From Amaranthus tricolor (lineage: Eukaryota > Streptophyta > Magnoliopsida > Caryophyllales > Amaranthaceae): a DNA stretch of 64,000 nt. Of this stretch, positions 39,542-53,600 are shown piece by piece. The position numbers and the translations under genes are program-made. The stretch is taken from contig NC_080050.1 of the NCBI RefSeq assembly GCF_026212465.1, positions 29,484,070-29,548,069 of the forward strand, written 5' to 3'. The notes beneath the pieces were generated by a model, which saw only the letters and a program-made list of their open reading frames with translations, had not been told where the DNA came from and did not search any database. Within the stretch, counting starts at the first letter, position 1; every line of letters begins with the position of its first letter.

Positions 39542-40319
39542 GCGAACCGCCCACTTGCTTTTTCTTTCAGCTCATCTTGTACGAGACTGACCTATGTAAA
39601 TGATCAGACTATAGTCTCATCTTGTACCGAGTATAATGTAATTAATATATAGGTCCTAACTCCTAAAGTGTTTAAAACTAAATTCAAAACTAGTATTGTA
39701 TGAAGGCCAATGAGTCACAACCAAATCTAGGTATATGGATGACTCATATGAAGAATCGGAACGAATAGCAAGCTGGGGCAAACGACGTAGGTGCCTGGGG
39801 TTTTACTTTTTTTTTTGCATTTTATATGTATCATTTTATCTCATGTTTTATCAACGTAATGCAAAAACTAAAATTTAATTTTATTGTGTTATAAAATACG
39901 CATTTTAAAATATTGCACAACTCTACTCCTAAAATTATGGGTTTGTCCATAATGGCAAGAGATGACTCATATTGTCTAGTAATATAAGTAGCATATTTAT
40001 CGTCTTTAAAAATGGATAAGCAAAAAAATTATTAGGGATAAAATATCTTGTACATATACAATGTCGAAAATGCCCTTGGTCAAATACCAAGGTCAAAAGT
40101 TAGGGATAAAGTGAAGGCTCCCACTTTACCTCAATGTCTTTCTAAGCCCATTCTATTAAGCGCTAACCTATCCACTGTCATTACTAATTGACAGTCTGTC
40201 ACTTTTTAAAATAACTGCTCACTACTCCCACTTTCATTAGCATAGTTATTATGAATTATCATTAATCAAGTAACTACCTTTACGGTCCTATGCTATAATT
40301 GATTGTTATGATACTCCCT

Positions 40320-40510
40320 CCATCCACAAAAACAGGTTATGCAATTTCTCTCTATATAAAAACTCTGCTCCAATATTCAGTTTATAGTTATTGCTTCCAA
40401 TCATCGTTCCCGGTCCGACTTAAGCATCGGAGAGACTTTTCGAAAAACCAGCCTCAGGATTAGTCTTTCTTTGTGGTTGCAGGTACTTCGTTTGCATCTG
40501 TCAAATCATC
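40320..40510 (+). repeat. LTR-like remnant (TATA plus AAGCATCGGAG motif)
   Basis: TATATAAAAACTCTGCTC followed at about 40410-40490 by CCGGTCCGACTTAAGCATCG, then GAGAGAC, GGATTAGTCTTTC and TTGTGGTTGCAGG. This word order is common in the R-U5 part of plant LTRs as I remember them. No internal region or partner LTR is visible, so it may be a solo or truncated LTR. It lies in the PNO1-RRP44A spacer. Confidence 0.4.
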
Positions 40511-40873
40511 TCACTCCCTCAAAAATGAAGATATTTCATACTTTAAGTTCACTTTTACATTTGACAATTTTTTTATCAGAAACAAGAATCAATATGTTAA
40601 ATCATTTTGACAAAGAGATTTAAAACAAATATTGTTTATTTGTACTAGTCATAAATATATAGCTTAATTTAAGTTTATACGGTCAAAATAGTTCATTGAT
40701 GGATTAATTAAGACATTCATTTAGTTTTCTTCTTATTATTATGACAAATTAGTATCGAATAAAGATGATTATAAATATATAAGTATATAAATTAATAGGG
40801 AAAATAGGAGAATAAAATGACTTGGACATTGGAACTCAAGTACAAATAAGAAATAACATCAAGAATTTGTTTT

Positions 40874-41326
40874 GGGTTATTTGGTAAATGGTCGTTGGTT
40901 GTTGATTGTTAACGTTTTAAGTTATATTTGTTTTACTAGCCGAATATGTTGCTATTTTTGTGTTAGGAAAATATTTGGTATAATTTGATGTCTTTTACAT
41001 GAAATATGAGCCAACAAGCCCAAAGTGAAAAAGTCAACCAAATTATTTTTTTAATTATGGTTACAAAATTGGCTTAGTCACTCATTTACCGCTCATTTAC
41101 TTTTTCACAAATTCTTGTATGAAACGGTCTCACCTTGAAATGTCACATACTTAGGTTAAATAGGCTAATAATAAAAACTTTTAACTTATAGATTCTTTTT
41201 TTAAGTTGTTTCATCATGAAACGATTTCATACAAAACGCATTATTTTTTTTTCTTTTTGCTTTTTAAACATATAAGTCAAAAAAATCAACTAAAAAAATT
41301 AACTAAAATCATTTATCAAACAACCC
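40874..41326. mobile_element. hAT-like MITE with a second MITE nested inside
   Basis: The left end is GGGTTATTTGGTAAATGG; the right end on the reverse strand is GGGTTGTTTGATAAATGA. The interior holds the GTATGAAAC element at 41115-41235. No clean 8-bp duplication seen. Confidence 0.5.
41115..41235. mobile_element. Short MITE of the GTATGAGAC family, nested
   Basis: The left end is TTGTATGAAACGGTCTCACC; the right end on the reverse strand is TTTGTATGAAATCGTTTCAT. The interior word GGTTAAATAGGCTAATA is shared with the copy at 23414-23547. Confidence 0.65.
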
Positions 41327-41605
41327 TATAAATAGGTTTCAAACTTCAAAACCTTAAATAAACTACCTAGAAAGTAGAAACACACTTCAAGGGTTCAAAC
41401 TTTAAACCCTTAATCAAACCACTCCTAGTATTTTGCTTCCCGTACTATTGAACAGAATCTCCGGCTGGTCTTCTAAGCGCCGGCGCTGCAGTCGTCCCTT
41501 CGTGATAAAACTTCTACAAACCCTACTTCGACAAATTGGCGATATTTAGAAACATTTGATTTTACTGAGAATAATCAACTACAATTATTCAGCACGAATC
41601 CAAAT

Positions 41606-44600
41606 ATGCTGCAAAGCAAGTCCTTCTTCAAGAAGACCAAGGGAGGCAAAGTTCTCAAGGTTCCTTCAATTAAACCCTAATTTTCTATACATATTTTTTC
41701 GTTTTTCTTAATTATTATCTCAATCCATTATTCATGCTTAATTTAGGTAGTTCGAGAACATTATTTAAGAGATGATATTTATTGTGGAGCTTCTATTTGT
41801 AAAACTTGTGATTCTTCAGTTGCTCGGTTAAGTTCCGATGCTTCGACTATCCTTATTGTTGATACCAATGTTGTTCTAAATCAGGTATTGTGTTTTCTGA
41901 TTTTGAGTTTTAATTTGGTTTATAAATGATGAATTTATCATTGATTGATTTTTTTATTTTTTAATATTTTTTTTTTGGAAGATTGATTTGCTTGAAAATC
42001 CTGCAATTAATGAAGTGGTGGTTTTGTCGGTGGTGCTGGATGAGGTTAAGAATAAGAATCTTTCTGTTTACAATAGGCTTAGAACTCTTTGCAGCAATTC
42101 TCAAAGAAAGTTCTTTGTTTTCTCTAATGAGCATCACAAGTAAGTTTCCTCCTCCTGTTTTTCTGCATTTTTTGATAATGGTAGAGGAAAAGTAAAACAA
42201 CTACTTAAAAACTCAATGAAATTGAAGGCCAAATTCAGTTCTTACCGAACTAGTAGTATAGAATGTTTGTTTATGCTCGCCATTTATCTATGAATATTAT
42301 TTTTTAAATTTATTGTTGTTGGGCCCACACGCCATGAATGATACGCATTCATGTGATATTGTCGGCTTTGGGCAGATCCCATACGAATTTATTTTTGTGT
42401 CACAAGTGGCCTTGAGCACCATGTCAAGATGACACTCGATAAAAGCCACCAAGACCAAATCTCCCCTCGCGAGGTCAACATTGCCGCCCACATATTTGTT
42501 CTATCAATTCCACATGCTACTTAAGGTGTTGCTCCATTGTATACGTATTTTTCCGGTGGAACTTTTGTCTCCAATACCAATAGTTGACCCACTAACCATG
42601 AATGATCGTTGCTCCATTGTGTACGTATTATCCCGGTGGAACTTTTGGGTCCAACCAATTGTTGACCCTCCGGCCATGAATGATCCACAATGGTATGATA
42701 ATGTACGCTTTGAGCCAAACCCACACGAATTTGTTTTTGGGCACCTTTCCAAAAGACCTCATTCTAAATTGGAGTTGGATCATTTACATGCTTGTCAATA
42801 CTTTCTTATTTTTCCGATATGTAACTTGGGATGTACACTCAACAATTGTAATCCAATAGTTCTATTTTTATATTATGAAGACTAACTATTCAATATCCAG
42901 AGTGTGTTCAATGAACTTTGCCTGTCACACATTCCTTCGGATTGTTTGGTAGTTTGGGTCTTTTAAGGGGAATTATGTTATCTACTGACCTATGAACGCC
43001 TTGTTTAGTTGTTCCATGGTTTCAAGCTTACTATAGGTATTTGCTTATTGCAGCTGTAAGTTTTAAATTTAAAAATGTACATGTGTTCTAGAACTTAACA
43101 ATGAAATAGTTTTTTCTTTCTTCTATGTCTAATGCTAGACATATTTCTCGTTTTCTTGATATTTTTAAGATTTCAATACATATATCAATATATAGCAGTG
43201 GTTTTTGTTTGAGAAAGATTGTAAGGGTTTGAGAAATTGCCTTTAGATTGGATTATTTGATGTTTGTCTGATTAGGTTTTACGGTAGTGGAATCATAATT
43301 ATGGCCCTAGTCATTGAAAGACATATCTTTTTGAATAATGGAAATTGTGCCACACATATGTTGATTTAGGTTTTTTTGCAATATCTTGTTGGGATTATTT
43401 TAAAAGGAAAAAGTGGAAAGAAACATATATGTTAGTTACAGTGTAATTAGGCTACCCATCTTTTTTTTGGTATTAATTTCTTGATCCCCTCTATGTTTTT
43501 CCTTCTTCAGGGAGACCTACGTCACAACTATGGTTGGTGAAAGTCCAAATGATCGAAATGATAGAGGTTTGTTACATTTTGTTCCTTGAATATCAACATT
43601 TTGATGCTTTTTCTTTCTTTTTTTTTTTTTCCATTATAGATATAGATGTTCAATACAATATAGACAATTGCTATAAATGGTTCAACGAGCGAATGTTTTT
43701 ATTGGATTAATGAGTAGGTATTTCTTTGTATAACCATTCTTAAGTTCTATGTTCTAACGATGGAAGATATCTATGTGATTTGCTTTCGGTTAAATTTGTA
43801 GGTGTGGGGTAGAATGCCTTAAATATTAAGTTTTATTTGTATGCTAAGAGGAGGGAAAATGCATGTTTGGAGGCATCATTTCTTTACAAGTTACATTAAA
43901 GTAGTTTTGGCATTTTTCTCACTTATATTTTCTCAACGCTTATAAAATTTTTTGTCACTTATCTATCTTCATCATCGGTTATTTTCTAATAGTTGATATG
44001 TTGAAGCTATTGTTTGGATTTATCTTTGGTTTAGTTAAACTTTTAGTTGGTTTAGGACTTTGGGTTGACTTTGTGGTAGGTTATTTTAGGTTTGTGTTGA
44101 CTTCAGGCTTGTTATATTATGATCGGGTTAAATTTGAGTTGGAAAAGATTGGGTTTTGGTTATTTTGGGTTCAAGTTGTTGTGCCCCCACGTCAAATAAA
44201 TTTCGGCTCATGACATAAGATGCGACAATGTCAGTTTGTTGCTAAGCTACTACCCAAACCTTCTTTACTTAGGCTTGAGGCAAGAGTACAAACACATGTA
44301 TAGGATATATTTAGGCACAATTACCTCGTTCAAGGCTCAATAAGCTACATAAAAGCACCTAAGACCCATCTTTCTCTTTAGCCAGCACGACATTACTGGT
44401 GAATGTGTTTGTGTATGATGCAATGATAGAAAAATGTGAGCTTACTATTCTTTCTCAATCATGTAGTTTGTAGTAATCATTGCAAATGCTCTTTTTTTTT
44501 TTGCTTTGAGTGATAATTGAGTGTAGGATTCATGTTAATGGATCACACACTGTAACATTTTATTTAGGATAATAGTAATCTTGTTGTGCTTATGCTTGCT

Positions 44601-47600
44601 ATTTTAGTTGTATATTTAAATTGAATGTGGTTGCAATTTGAAATTGTTTTCTTTAAGGAGTTGTCTTTTAAATATGCTCTTTTTATCTCCTAATTGACGT
44701 TTTTAGAATATTACTGGTTGTGATTTTTTCACTTGTAATAATTGGGTCCGCAGCAATTCGTGTGGCAACTCAATGGTATCAAAGACATCTTGGCTCTGCT
44801 GTACGAGTCTTACTAATTACTAATGATAGGGAAAACAAAAGGAAGGCAAAGGAGGAAGGAATTTTGGCAGAAACAGGTTTTCTTGAAAGCATTTTTGGAA
44901 TTTGTCTATTGATTTGGCACATTGAGTCGCATGAAATTTTTTGTTTTGTCTACTTTTGTTAAATCTAACTGTTATTCATGCTATACTTTAGTTGAGTCAT
45001 ATGTCAAATCATTGGATCAACCAGCATTGCTTGATCTGGTTGTTCAGCCTGCATCTGAGGATGTGGTGATGAATGATGTTGAAGACTTGAGACCTTCCAA
45101 GAGGAAAGTAATCTACAACGAGGTAATGTGCATCATGGTTTAGCTTGTACTAATGCTATTAACTACATTTGAGGGATTTAATTTGTGGATTGCCATTTGC
45201 TAATGATGTTCACTCCATTTTTAATTTCTCTTCTGTACAGCACAAACCTATGTCTGAGATCACTGCTGGTTTACATCATGGAATTTACCACCAAGGAAAA
45301 CTCCGTGTTAATCGTTATAATCCATTTGAAGCTTATGTTGGAAGTGAGAGCATTGGAGATGAAATAGTGATACATGGGCGGACGAACATGAATAGGGCTT
45401 TTGATGGCGATATAGTGGTTGTGGAACTTTTGCCTCAAGATCAGTGGCATGCTGAGAAGTCTAGAATTGTGGATGAAGGTACATGGTCATGGAAGAAATA
45501 ATTCTTGCTCTATCCTCGTGTTTGAGTTTGTTAGAGGCATTGGACTTATGTAGTATGCTGATATGGATGATTCCTTTTAACTCTGACTCTTTAAATTTTT
45601 GGTTTCCCTTAGGATAATAAATCCATTTCTCCTATCACGTAGATTTATTTTGCATTTAGGAAAGTGTTAATCAAAGGTTTAATCTTATGACTCACATGCT
45701 TTTGTTGAGAAGCTCACACCAATATCCTTCGCTCAAGTTCTAACGGAAATGTAACAGTACTTATGTTCAACTTTTAAGTGAATAAACCTATTTTGTAAAT
45801 TTGAAAAGAAAGCTAAAATAATTTGTAACTTCCTATTCACTAATTTTTATCTTCTTCGTGGTGAATGGTTAAGCAGGATAGAAAATAGAAACTTAGAGGA
45901 TTTAAGAAGAGTGCGAACAAGATTGAAGATGACGTGTAGGGCATGGAAACGGATATTAAGGATTTATGTATTCTCCTGCCTTCCTCCGAGCCCTCCCTTC
46001 TCCACCTTTTCCTCTTTACATTGCTCATTGTGTACTCGTGTGATGATTCAAATCTCTGAGGATAGTGTTATAAGTTCAAAAAGGCTTTGCTTCCAGTTGG
46101 TCCTAAAATTTCAAATATGTTGATGCTTAGGATTTGTGCTCATACTACAAAAATGTGGTTTCTGCTGCAATTGCGTTCATGGTCATAGTCATGTTCACGG
46201 TAATGTAGTTAGGTGTTCTTCTTACCTCCAAATATCAATTTAGAGTCTAGACTATGAGAGCCGTCTTGAAACACGGCTTTTTACACTTTTACGATGCGAG
46301 TAGTTTTTTGATTTAGTAGATTTAAAAACCTTTACTAATCGACCCATACAATACTATTCATCCTTGTTTTTGCACTATGCTTGTACTCCATACAAGCTCA
46401 CAGTGAATCTATAAATCTGTGGACATCATCCACATACTAAGATTTTTTTTATTTGAATTATATACAATTTTTTTTTGATATAGGCCATAAGGTCAATATA
46501 AGGCTTTCATTATTATGCCGTTAATGTTTTTTGCACAGTTTGATTCTTCTTAAAAGCAACACAAGCATTTTCAGCAGCTTTTTTCACTATCTTCATTTTC
46601 TTCCTCCAATAATCGGTAAACTCATCATCCTCGTATATTTTAATTTGAATAGCTCCAAAGCAGCAGCGTTAGTAGGGAATTACATGTCATTATAAAATCC
46701 TCAACCTCATCTGCTCTTACTGTTGATCCCTTTTCTGGTTTGAAATATTGAATTTTTTTAGGCAAATCTGTTTTATTTTTTGGTTCTTTCGTGGGCATTG
46801 GATGGCAAAGTTTAGGCAAACTACACTAATTTAGGTGGAGCACAAACCCAAGAGAAAATAGGAAGGAGATGTGGGCTGAGTTTGGTATTGAGAGAAAAAA
46901 GGAGTTGGTTTAAGATATGAAATTCCTTGGATAAGTCTAGTTGCTTAGTGTTCATGTCACTGTTAAAGTGGGTTTGCAATAGGATTGAGGACCATAAGGC
47001 AGTGGGGAGGTACATTGAATAGAATTAAAACCCTGAAAATTTGTCGTAAAAGGTATAACTGGCAATCTTTGGCAGATTGGGAGAAGCAGTGGTTGGTGGT
47101 TACTATGGATAGGAAGATGGGGATTGGGTTAGGGATAGGAAGAACTTTTGGAATGGATCAGATTATATCACTAGAGGAGTCAATACAGGAGACTGGAGGG
47201 GCAAAAGAGGGAGGGTGGAGAGATGGGGTTATAAAATTTGTATGATTTTGCGGCTCTTTAAAATTTATAGTTTCTTCTGTTTTGCAAAAATTATGAGATA
47301 TCCCTGGTTGGTGTTATCAAAGAAAAGGATGACAAGTTTACGGAGTTGTAAGCAGGTATTTAATTAAAAAAAATAAGGCAGACTGGGAAAAGAGGGAGCT
47401 CATTACATATCAGTATCAGCTCATCCACTTTTGAATAATAACACTTCATCTGTGCTTATATTTTCTGGAATACATGTTCCTTTTACTATTTAAACTTTAA
47501 ATTGTCCTGGAAACTACAAGTACTTAAAGGTTCTTTCTGGATACATAAAGTTTTTTTGATATCATGTTCTCTCTTTTTTGCCTGACTTAATATGACATTG

Positions 47601-50600
47601 ATTATTTCTCTCTTGCAGATGAGGAGGAGGATGACAAGGTACACCTTGTTCCAAGTAGTGCTGATGATGCTCCTAAAAGTACAAAATTTCACAACTCCAC
47701 TGCAGATGCAACATCATCTAGCCGCCCATCTGGATGTGTTGTGGGTATTATAAAACGGAACTGGCACTCGTAAGTTCAATATTGTTTTGTATCTAACTGG
47801 ATAGCTGATACTTAACATTTTGACCAAATTGTCCGCCTTTATATCAGAATTTTATGTTTCCTTTGTCTGTCAATGTTTGTATGTTATTCCTTTTGGGGTT
47901 GTCTGAAAAGTATGTATGCTTTTTGCACTCAGATTTAACAGAGTAAAACATGTACCCTGCTTTATGCACTTTTTGTTTGATAAAAGTAAAAAAGATTCTT
48001 CTCTGAAATAAATTATGTTATAATTTATAAAAACTCATCAAAGGTAGGGGAAAAAGTGTGCAATTTTTTTCAAATATTCTTATTATGCATGCTTTTCCAA
48101 GTATTCAATTAAGGATTACTATTAGATGTAAAAAGTTACGTCTCAAAGTAGTGAATGCTGATATTCCATCATGTTGATCCTTGTGGATAGGTAGTGAAAT
48201 CTTGTGTTATCAATCAACAATGGTTGAAGAACTTTTTCATGGAAAATGTGTTGCCCTGTTGCACTTCTAAATTTTTGTGAAATTGCGTATTATGTTTGCT
48301 ACCTAGGGTAAATCAGAAACGCATTTGTTATTACTTACAAGGTACGATAGTAACTTTCGATCTCCTGAACCTTGCATAAGTGAGAGCCATTAAATGGAAT
48401 TGGGGTAATATATTGTATGCATGTGATGTTGCACAAACTTCCATCTTGTTATGATAGCTCCAACAAATACCCTGTGGTTTAATATGTCAAATTTGGGATA
48501 GAAACTAGATATCTTCCGAGGTACGTCAGAAATATATACTTGGTCTTTGAGAAACTTTTTCTTAGCTTGCGTTGTCGATGTAGTTTCTGATAAGGCTTTA
48601 AGTGTCTTTATAATCTGTGGTGTGTATTGAATGTGTAACATAGGTACTCAAGTGGACTGAATATAGTTGTAGGAATATTTGTTTGAACCTGATAAAGGTT
48701 ATGTTGCGGGTTGATTCCTTCTTAGGATTTCTTCGTCAATAATAAGCTTCAGTTAATGAGCCACAAATGGGTCCTGGAGTACCTCTTGAACATGTAATAT
48801 GATGCAATGTGCTGTTTGAAGTGAATCATGATAGTTATGCATTTACATATTTTTCTGCTTTTGTAGTTATTGTGGATCTCTAGAGCCAATGCCATTGCCT
48901 GCTGGTAGTGGTGGCATTGCCCATGCATTATTTGTTTCAAAAGATCGCAGAATACCAAAAATTCGCATCCAAACTCGGCAACTAGGAAACCTTATGGATA
49001 AGAGAATTATTGTGGCTGTTGACTCTTGGGATCGTTTATCTCGCTATCCCTCTGGCCACTATGTTCGAACCATTGGAGAAATTGGCGATAGGGATACTGA
49101 AAGTGAGGTATTGATTATCAGCTTACCCTCATACCTTATTTCCTCTAGCAATAATTGAAAATTTTTCTGATATTTTTTTTCGTTTATTATGTATGCAGGT
49201 CGTATTAATAGAGAATGATATAAACTCTCGACCATTTTCTTCACAAGTATTGGCTTGCTTGCCACCATTACCATGGTCTGTGTCTCCTGAGCATTTATCC
49301 GATCCCAATAGAGAGGACCTAAGACATTTGCGAATTTTTAGTGTTGATCCCCCAGGTACTCTGATTATCTGGGATTTATGTTTCTATTGAACCATTAAAT
49401 TATTTCTTATTCTATTCTGGCACTTCTTTTGTAGGTTGTCGAGATATTGATGATGCACTTCATTGCACACCTCTTCCAAATGGAAACTATGAACTTGGAG
49501 TCCGTATCTTTTGGTCTTTTTTTTGTCACCAAAATATTTGGAGGCAATTGTCATATTTAGATTTGCGTTCAATAATAAACATTATAATAAGCTAAATTTA
49601 AGAAAGCCTTTATATATCTGTTTTTTGTTACTAAAATAATGATAACCGTAAGAATAAATTATTATCATAATCATAATCTAAAATAATCAATAAACTACTA
49701 AATTATTATGGCTCAAAAATATGTTCTCTTAGTTTTAGAGCCATTGTCCCATTTTTATTTTGAGCAATTCACTACAGCGCCTCGTTTCCTATTTATTAAG
49801 CTTTTTGTAATTCATACGTGTTTGAGCCTCACAAGATTTCCTAACTTTAGATTTTATCCATCAACTTATATATTTAAAAATTTATGCAAAAGTGAGGCAC
49901 TTACTCAGAAACGAAAGGAGTAGTACTTTAACTAGTGTATGACACATTGACATGAGTATCTTTAAATTTTTTTTTCATTTTAATTTTAATGGTTTAAAGA
50001 TTATTTCATTTCCAATCATGTAACAAAAGTTGTGCTTAATTTATTATTATATTTATCTTTGGTCGTTTGCTACCTCTAAAATATTTATTTATTGTCTTAA
50101 ATAACTATGTGTGAGTAATATTATTAAGTTGAAACTCAATATTTATTTTTATAATAACACTCTTAATAATTTTGAAATTAATTTTTTTTGATGTGGTATG
50201 CTAGGTAGATGACAATGTATGTGGATGCTCATTGCAATTGGTTTTCCTAGTTTTAGATTATTACTTGTTAGGGGTGAGTAGAGTAGAGTATAATGATGTA
50301 CATGATGTTGATTTGTTTTAGTTCATGTAGTCGACTCGATATTCTTGTGATTAAGGTGTTGGCATTGTTTTCTGGTCTCCCATTTGGCACAATTGTATGC
50401 TATTGGAATAAGCCTCCTTCACTACAAGTATTATTTGGGAGATCGATTACATGACAGTGTTCAGTTTGATAATCGAACAATGTACTTGGTGTTTTAATTG
50501 AATAGTATATTTATTGAGGTTTATGTGTTTCTTGATATTTGTCAATAATGAATTATAGTTTTGTGATTGCATCTGCAAACACCACTCATACTTGTTGGTC

Positions 50601-53600
50601 TTCCATAGTTGGCTTTAGCACTAAATTTGATCTGAGGATGCACTATTCTTCAAGTCTGTGTTTCTGAATGTTTGCCTTAAAGTAAAGCATCTGGTAAATG
50701 CATAAACTAGCTTTTTATGTTTCTTCTGGATCCACTTTTCTTGTTAACAGTTATGTTGAACTGGTTGTGTTGTATTTTGGTTACTGAACAATGAATCATT
50801 ACTATTACTGTAATCTGGATATCCTTGACCTTAAAATTTTCAGATATAGCTGATGTGACTAATTTTGTCCACCCTGGAACTCCTCTTGATGACGAGGCTT
50901 CACAGAGAGGGACGTCAGTTTATCTTGTGGAGCGGCGTATTGACATGCTCCCAAAGCCTTTAACGGAAGGTTTAAATCTTTCAGCTTTTGTTACGACTAT
51001 TATTTAAAATAAATTTTTTGATAGAAGTTCTAGAACTGAGAAGATGACATATTTTTTAGATATTTGCTCTCTCAGATCGGATGTTGAGAGGCTGGCATTC
51101 TCTGTTATTTGGGTAAGGCTTTCCTTTTTAACATAAGAATCTGATTGGTATCATCTCTGTTGATTGTTTCACTGAAATTCCATACTGTTCTTTTTTAATT
51201 TGCAAATATAAACCACACTGCTTGTATTTTCTAAATGTTTATATCATTTAAATTCCAGGAAATGACGCCGCAAGCAGACATTATATCTTCTAGGTTTACA
51301 AAAAGTGTCATCAAATCATGTGCAGCATTGTCTTATGTCGAGGCTCAAGCGAGGATGGATGATAGGTTCTTTCATTTTTGACATGATTTTTAAGTGCGAA
51401 CGTTTTTTAATTGGATTCTGGAAAGATTCTTGGTCATCGCATGTTTGCGTGCTGTTTGAGGGTGTATCATTTATCGACTTATCTTTTACTTTATGACGGT
51501 GGATGCTCTCTTGTGATGCTAGAGAAATAAGTAAAATCTGAAGATATGCCCCTCCGCCCTTGAGCGGTATGCGAATGCTGCATAATAGTTCAATAGTTCA
51601 TGTTACAATGATCTTTAATTGATAGTCAGAGTTGTTTTGCAAGTACTCTTTAGTTTGTTCAATTTAAGTCATCAATTATGAAATGTTTATTGAAGGATTT
51701 TTAGAAAAAAATATGAAGTTGCTAAAAAAGTAATGGTAAGGTGGTTGAGATTGGGGCAATTACTTTGCACTAGTGTAGAGTAAGATGTGCCTAAGGAACA
51801 CTAACATCTCTTTAGTGGAGCTAAGTGAGGCTCATTCATAGTGGAAAAACAAGGTTGCGTCGTATAAGTTTTTGAATCTACTGAAACAATTTTTTATGGC
51901 CGCCTCATGAGATAAACTACAAGGAATTGGTGGTTTGTCTTCTAAATCTATAGAGAATTAGTTCGTCTAAAAAAATGTCGTGTAAGGTATCCTTAGAAGA
52001 AGGGATGTCTTGCACGTGTTGTGATGGAAAAAGTTTATGCTAGGAGCCTAGGAGTAATGTATCCTGCAGAACCTCCATGTGAGATATCTGTTCTCATCTG
52101 GTGGAAAGTTAAGCTTTTATATGTAAAGGGGCAGCTGTGAAAATCAATTTGTTGTTTTTTGAAAGGGAATTTGTGCTTATAAGACAATCATATATTTGTT
52201 TCTATTAGAGTGTAGATTGACTGTATAAATACTTTCTGGGAGAATGCACATACAGCCTGACTAATTCTACATTTCTACTTGCAGTCGACTTGTTGATCCA
52301 TTAACAACCGATTTAAGAAATATGAATGCCTTAGCCAAGGTTTACTTACTCATCTTTTTCTTTAGAACATATTGCTTTTATGAGATTAGTTACTTCGCGA
52401 TATTTGAGGATCTGATTACTGATATTCCTTCTGATACGTTTTTACAGATAATGCGACAAAGGCGTATTGATAGAGGAGCTTTAACTCTTGCTTCTGCTGA
52501 GGTCAAGTTCCAGATTGATACTGAAACCCATGATCCTCTTGATATTGGTATTTCTCTCTCGCTTAATGCTTTGAGTTCTAAACTTGAGAAAAAAGTATGG
52601 TTAAATCAAGTGGGAAGGATGGGGAGGGGGTCTTGAGGTCTTTTGTTGGATGTAATTTGAATATGTAATGCGTTAGGTGATGTTAGTGAGTTATATTGTA
52701 TTCTTGATTGCAGTAGTCTAGTAATGGTGGTCAGCTTTGCGCTTTATATATTCATATTGTAGATCGATATTCTAAGCATAATTTTAATTTTAAAAATGTA
52801 GTTATTCTGTGCATGTTTTGGTATTCCTCTGCTGGGTACGTGAGTGTTTTTCAAAGGAAATGTTTGTATTTGAGAAAACAAAGGTATGCAAGCATATTGA
52901 AAAGTACATAAGCATAACATATGTGCTTTTAAACATAACGTATGTCCTTTTGAATTCAGGTTGTGTGCTTTTCTTTTTGTTACATATATGAGCATAATAC
53001 CTACATTTACCTTTTGAAAAGCACTCTGATACCTTAACGCACTAAATAAATTTTACCCTTGTGGAGATGCGGATTGTCCTCCGTTTAATAGAATTTGTTT
53101 GAGGCTACAGTATAAACATTAGGCCAATGTCTTTTGAGAGGCCCTTGCTTGGAGCCTTTGGTGGCATGGAGGGATATTATGTCAGCATCATTAGCTTATG
53201 CTGTCTTAGAGGCAGTTTCAATTGCCCTTGATTGATTTGCAATGGCCTTTTTTCAAAGTGAAGAAAGTAAAAAGAAATGATGAAGTTGAGTTGTAGACTG
53301 ATTATCTCTGAAGGTATCTATAGTAGTTAGCTTCAAAAATAAAAAACCTTAGCTGTATCAAAAATAAATATCTACAAAACCTGCTAAGTATGTGAGATAG
53401 CTGGAATTTGTAAAAGGCTTGTTTTGGGTGGGACGAAAATGTTCAGTTATAGATTCTGTGGATATGAATTGAGGAGTTAATAAAGGAACGGAGGGAAAAA
53501 AAGCTTTCCCCCATTTGGAATGGCAATCCTATATTGTGTCATCTTGTCTACCCAATTTTGGAGCGATTTATTATTTCTAACTGAATATGCAGAAAAATAT

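Noticed and set aside
46985..47245. 86-codon ORF in RRP44A intron 7
   Set aside because: Purine-rich with poor codon signal, lies in an intron whose flanking exons join perfectly without it.
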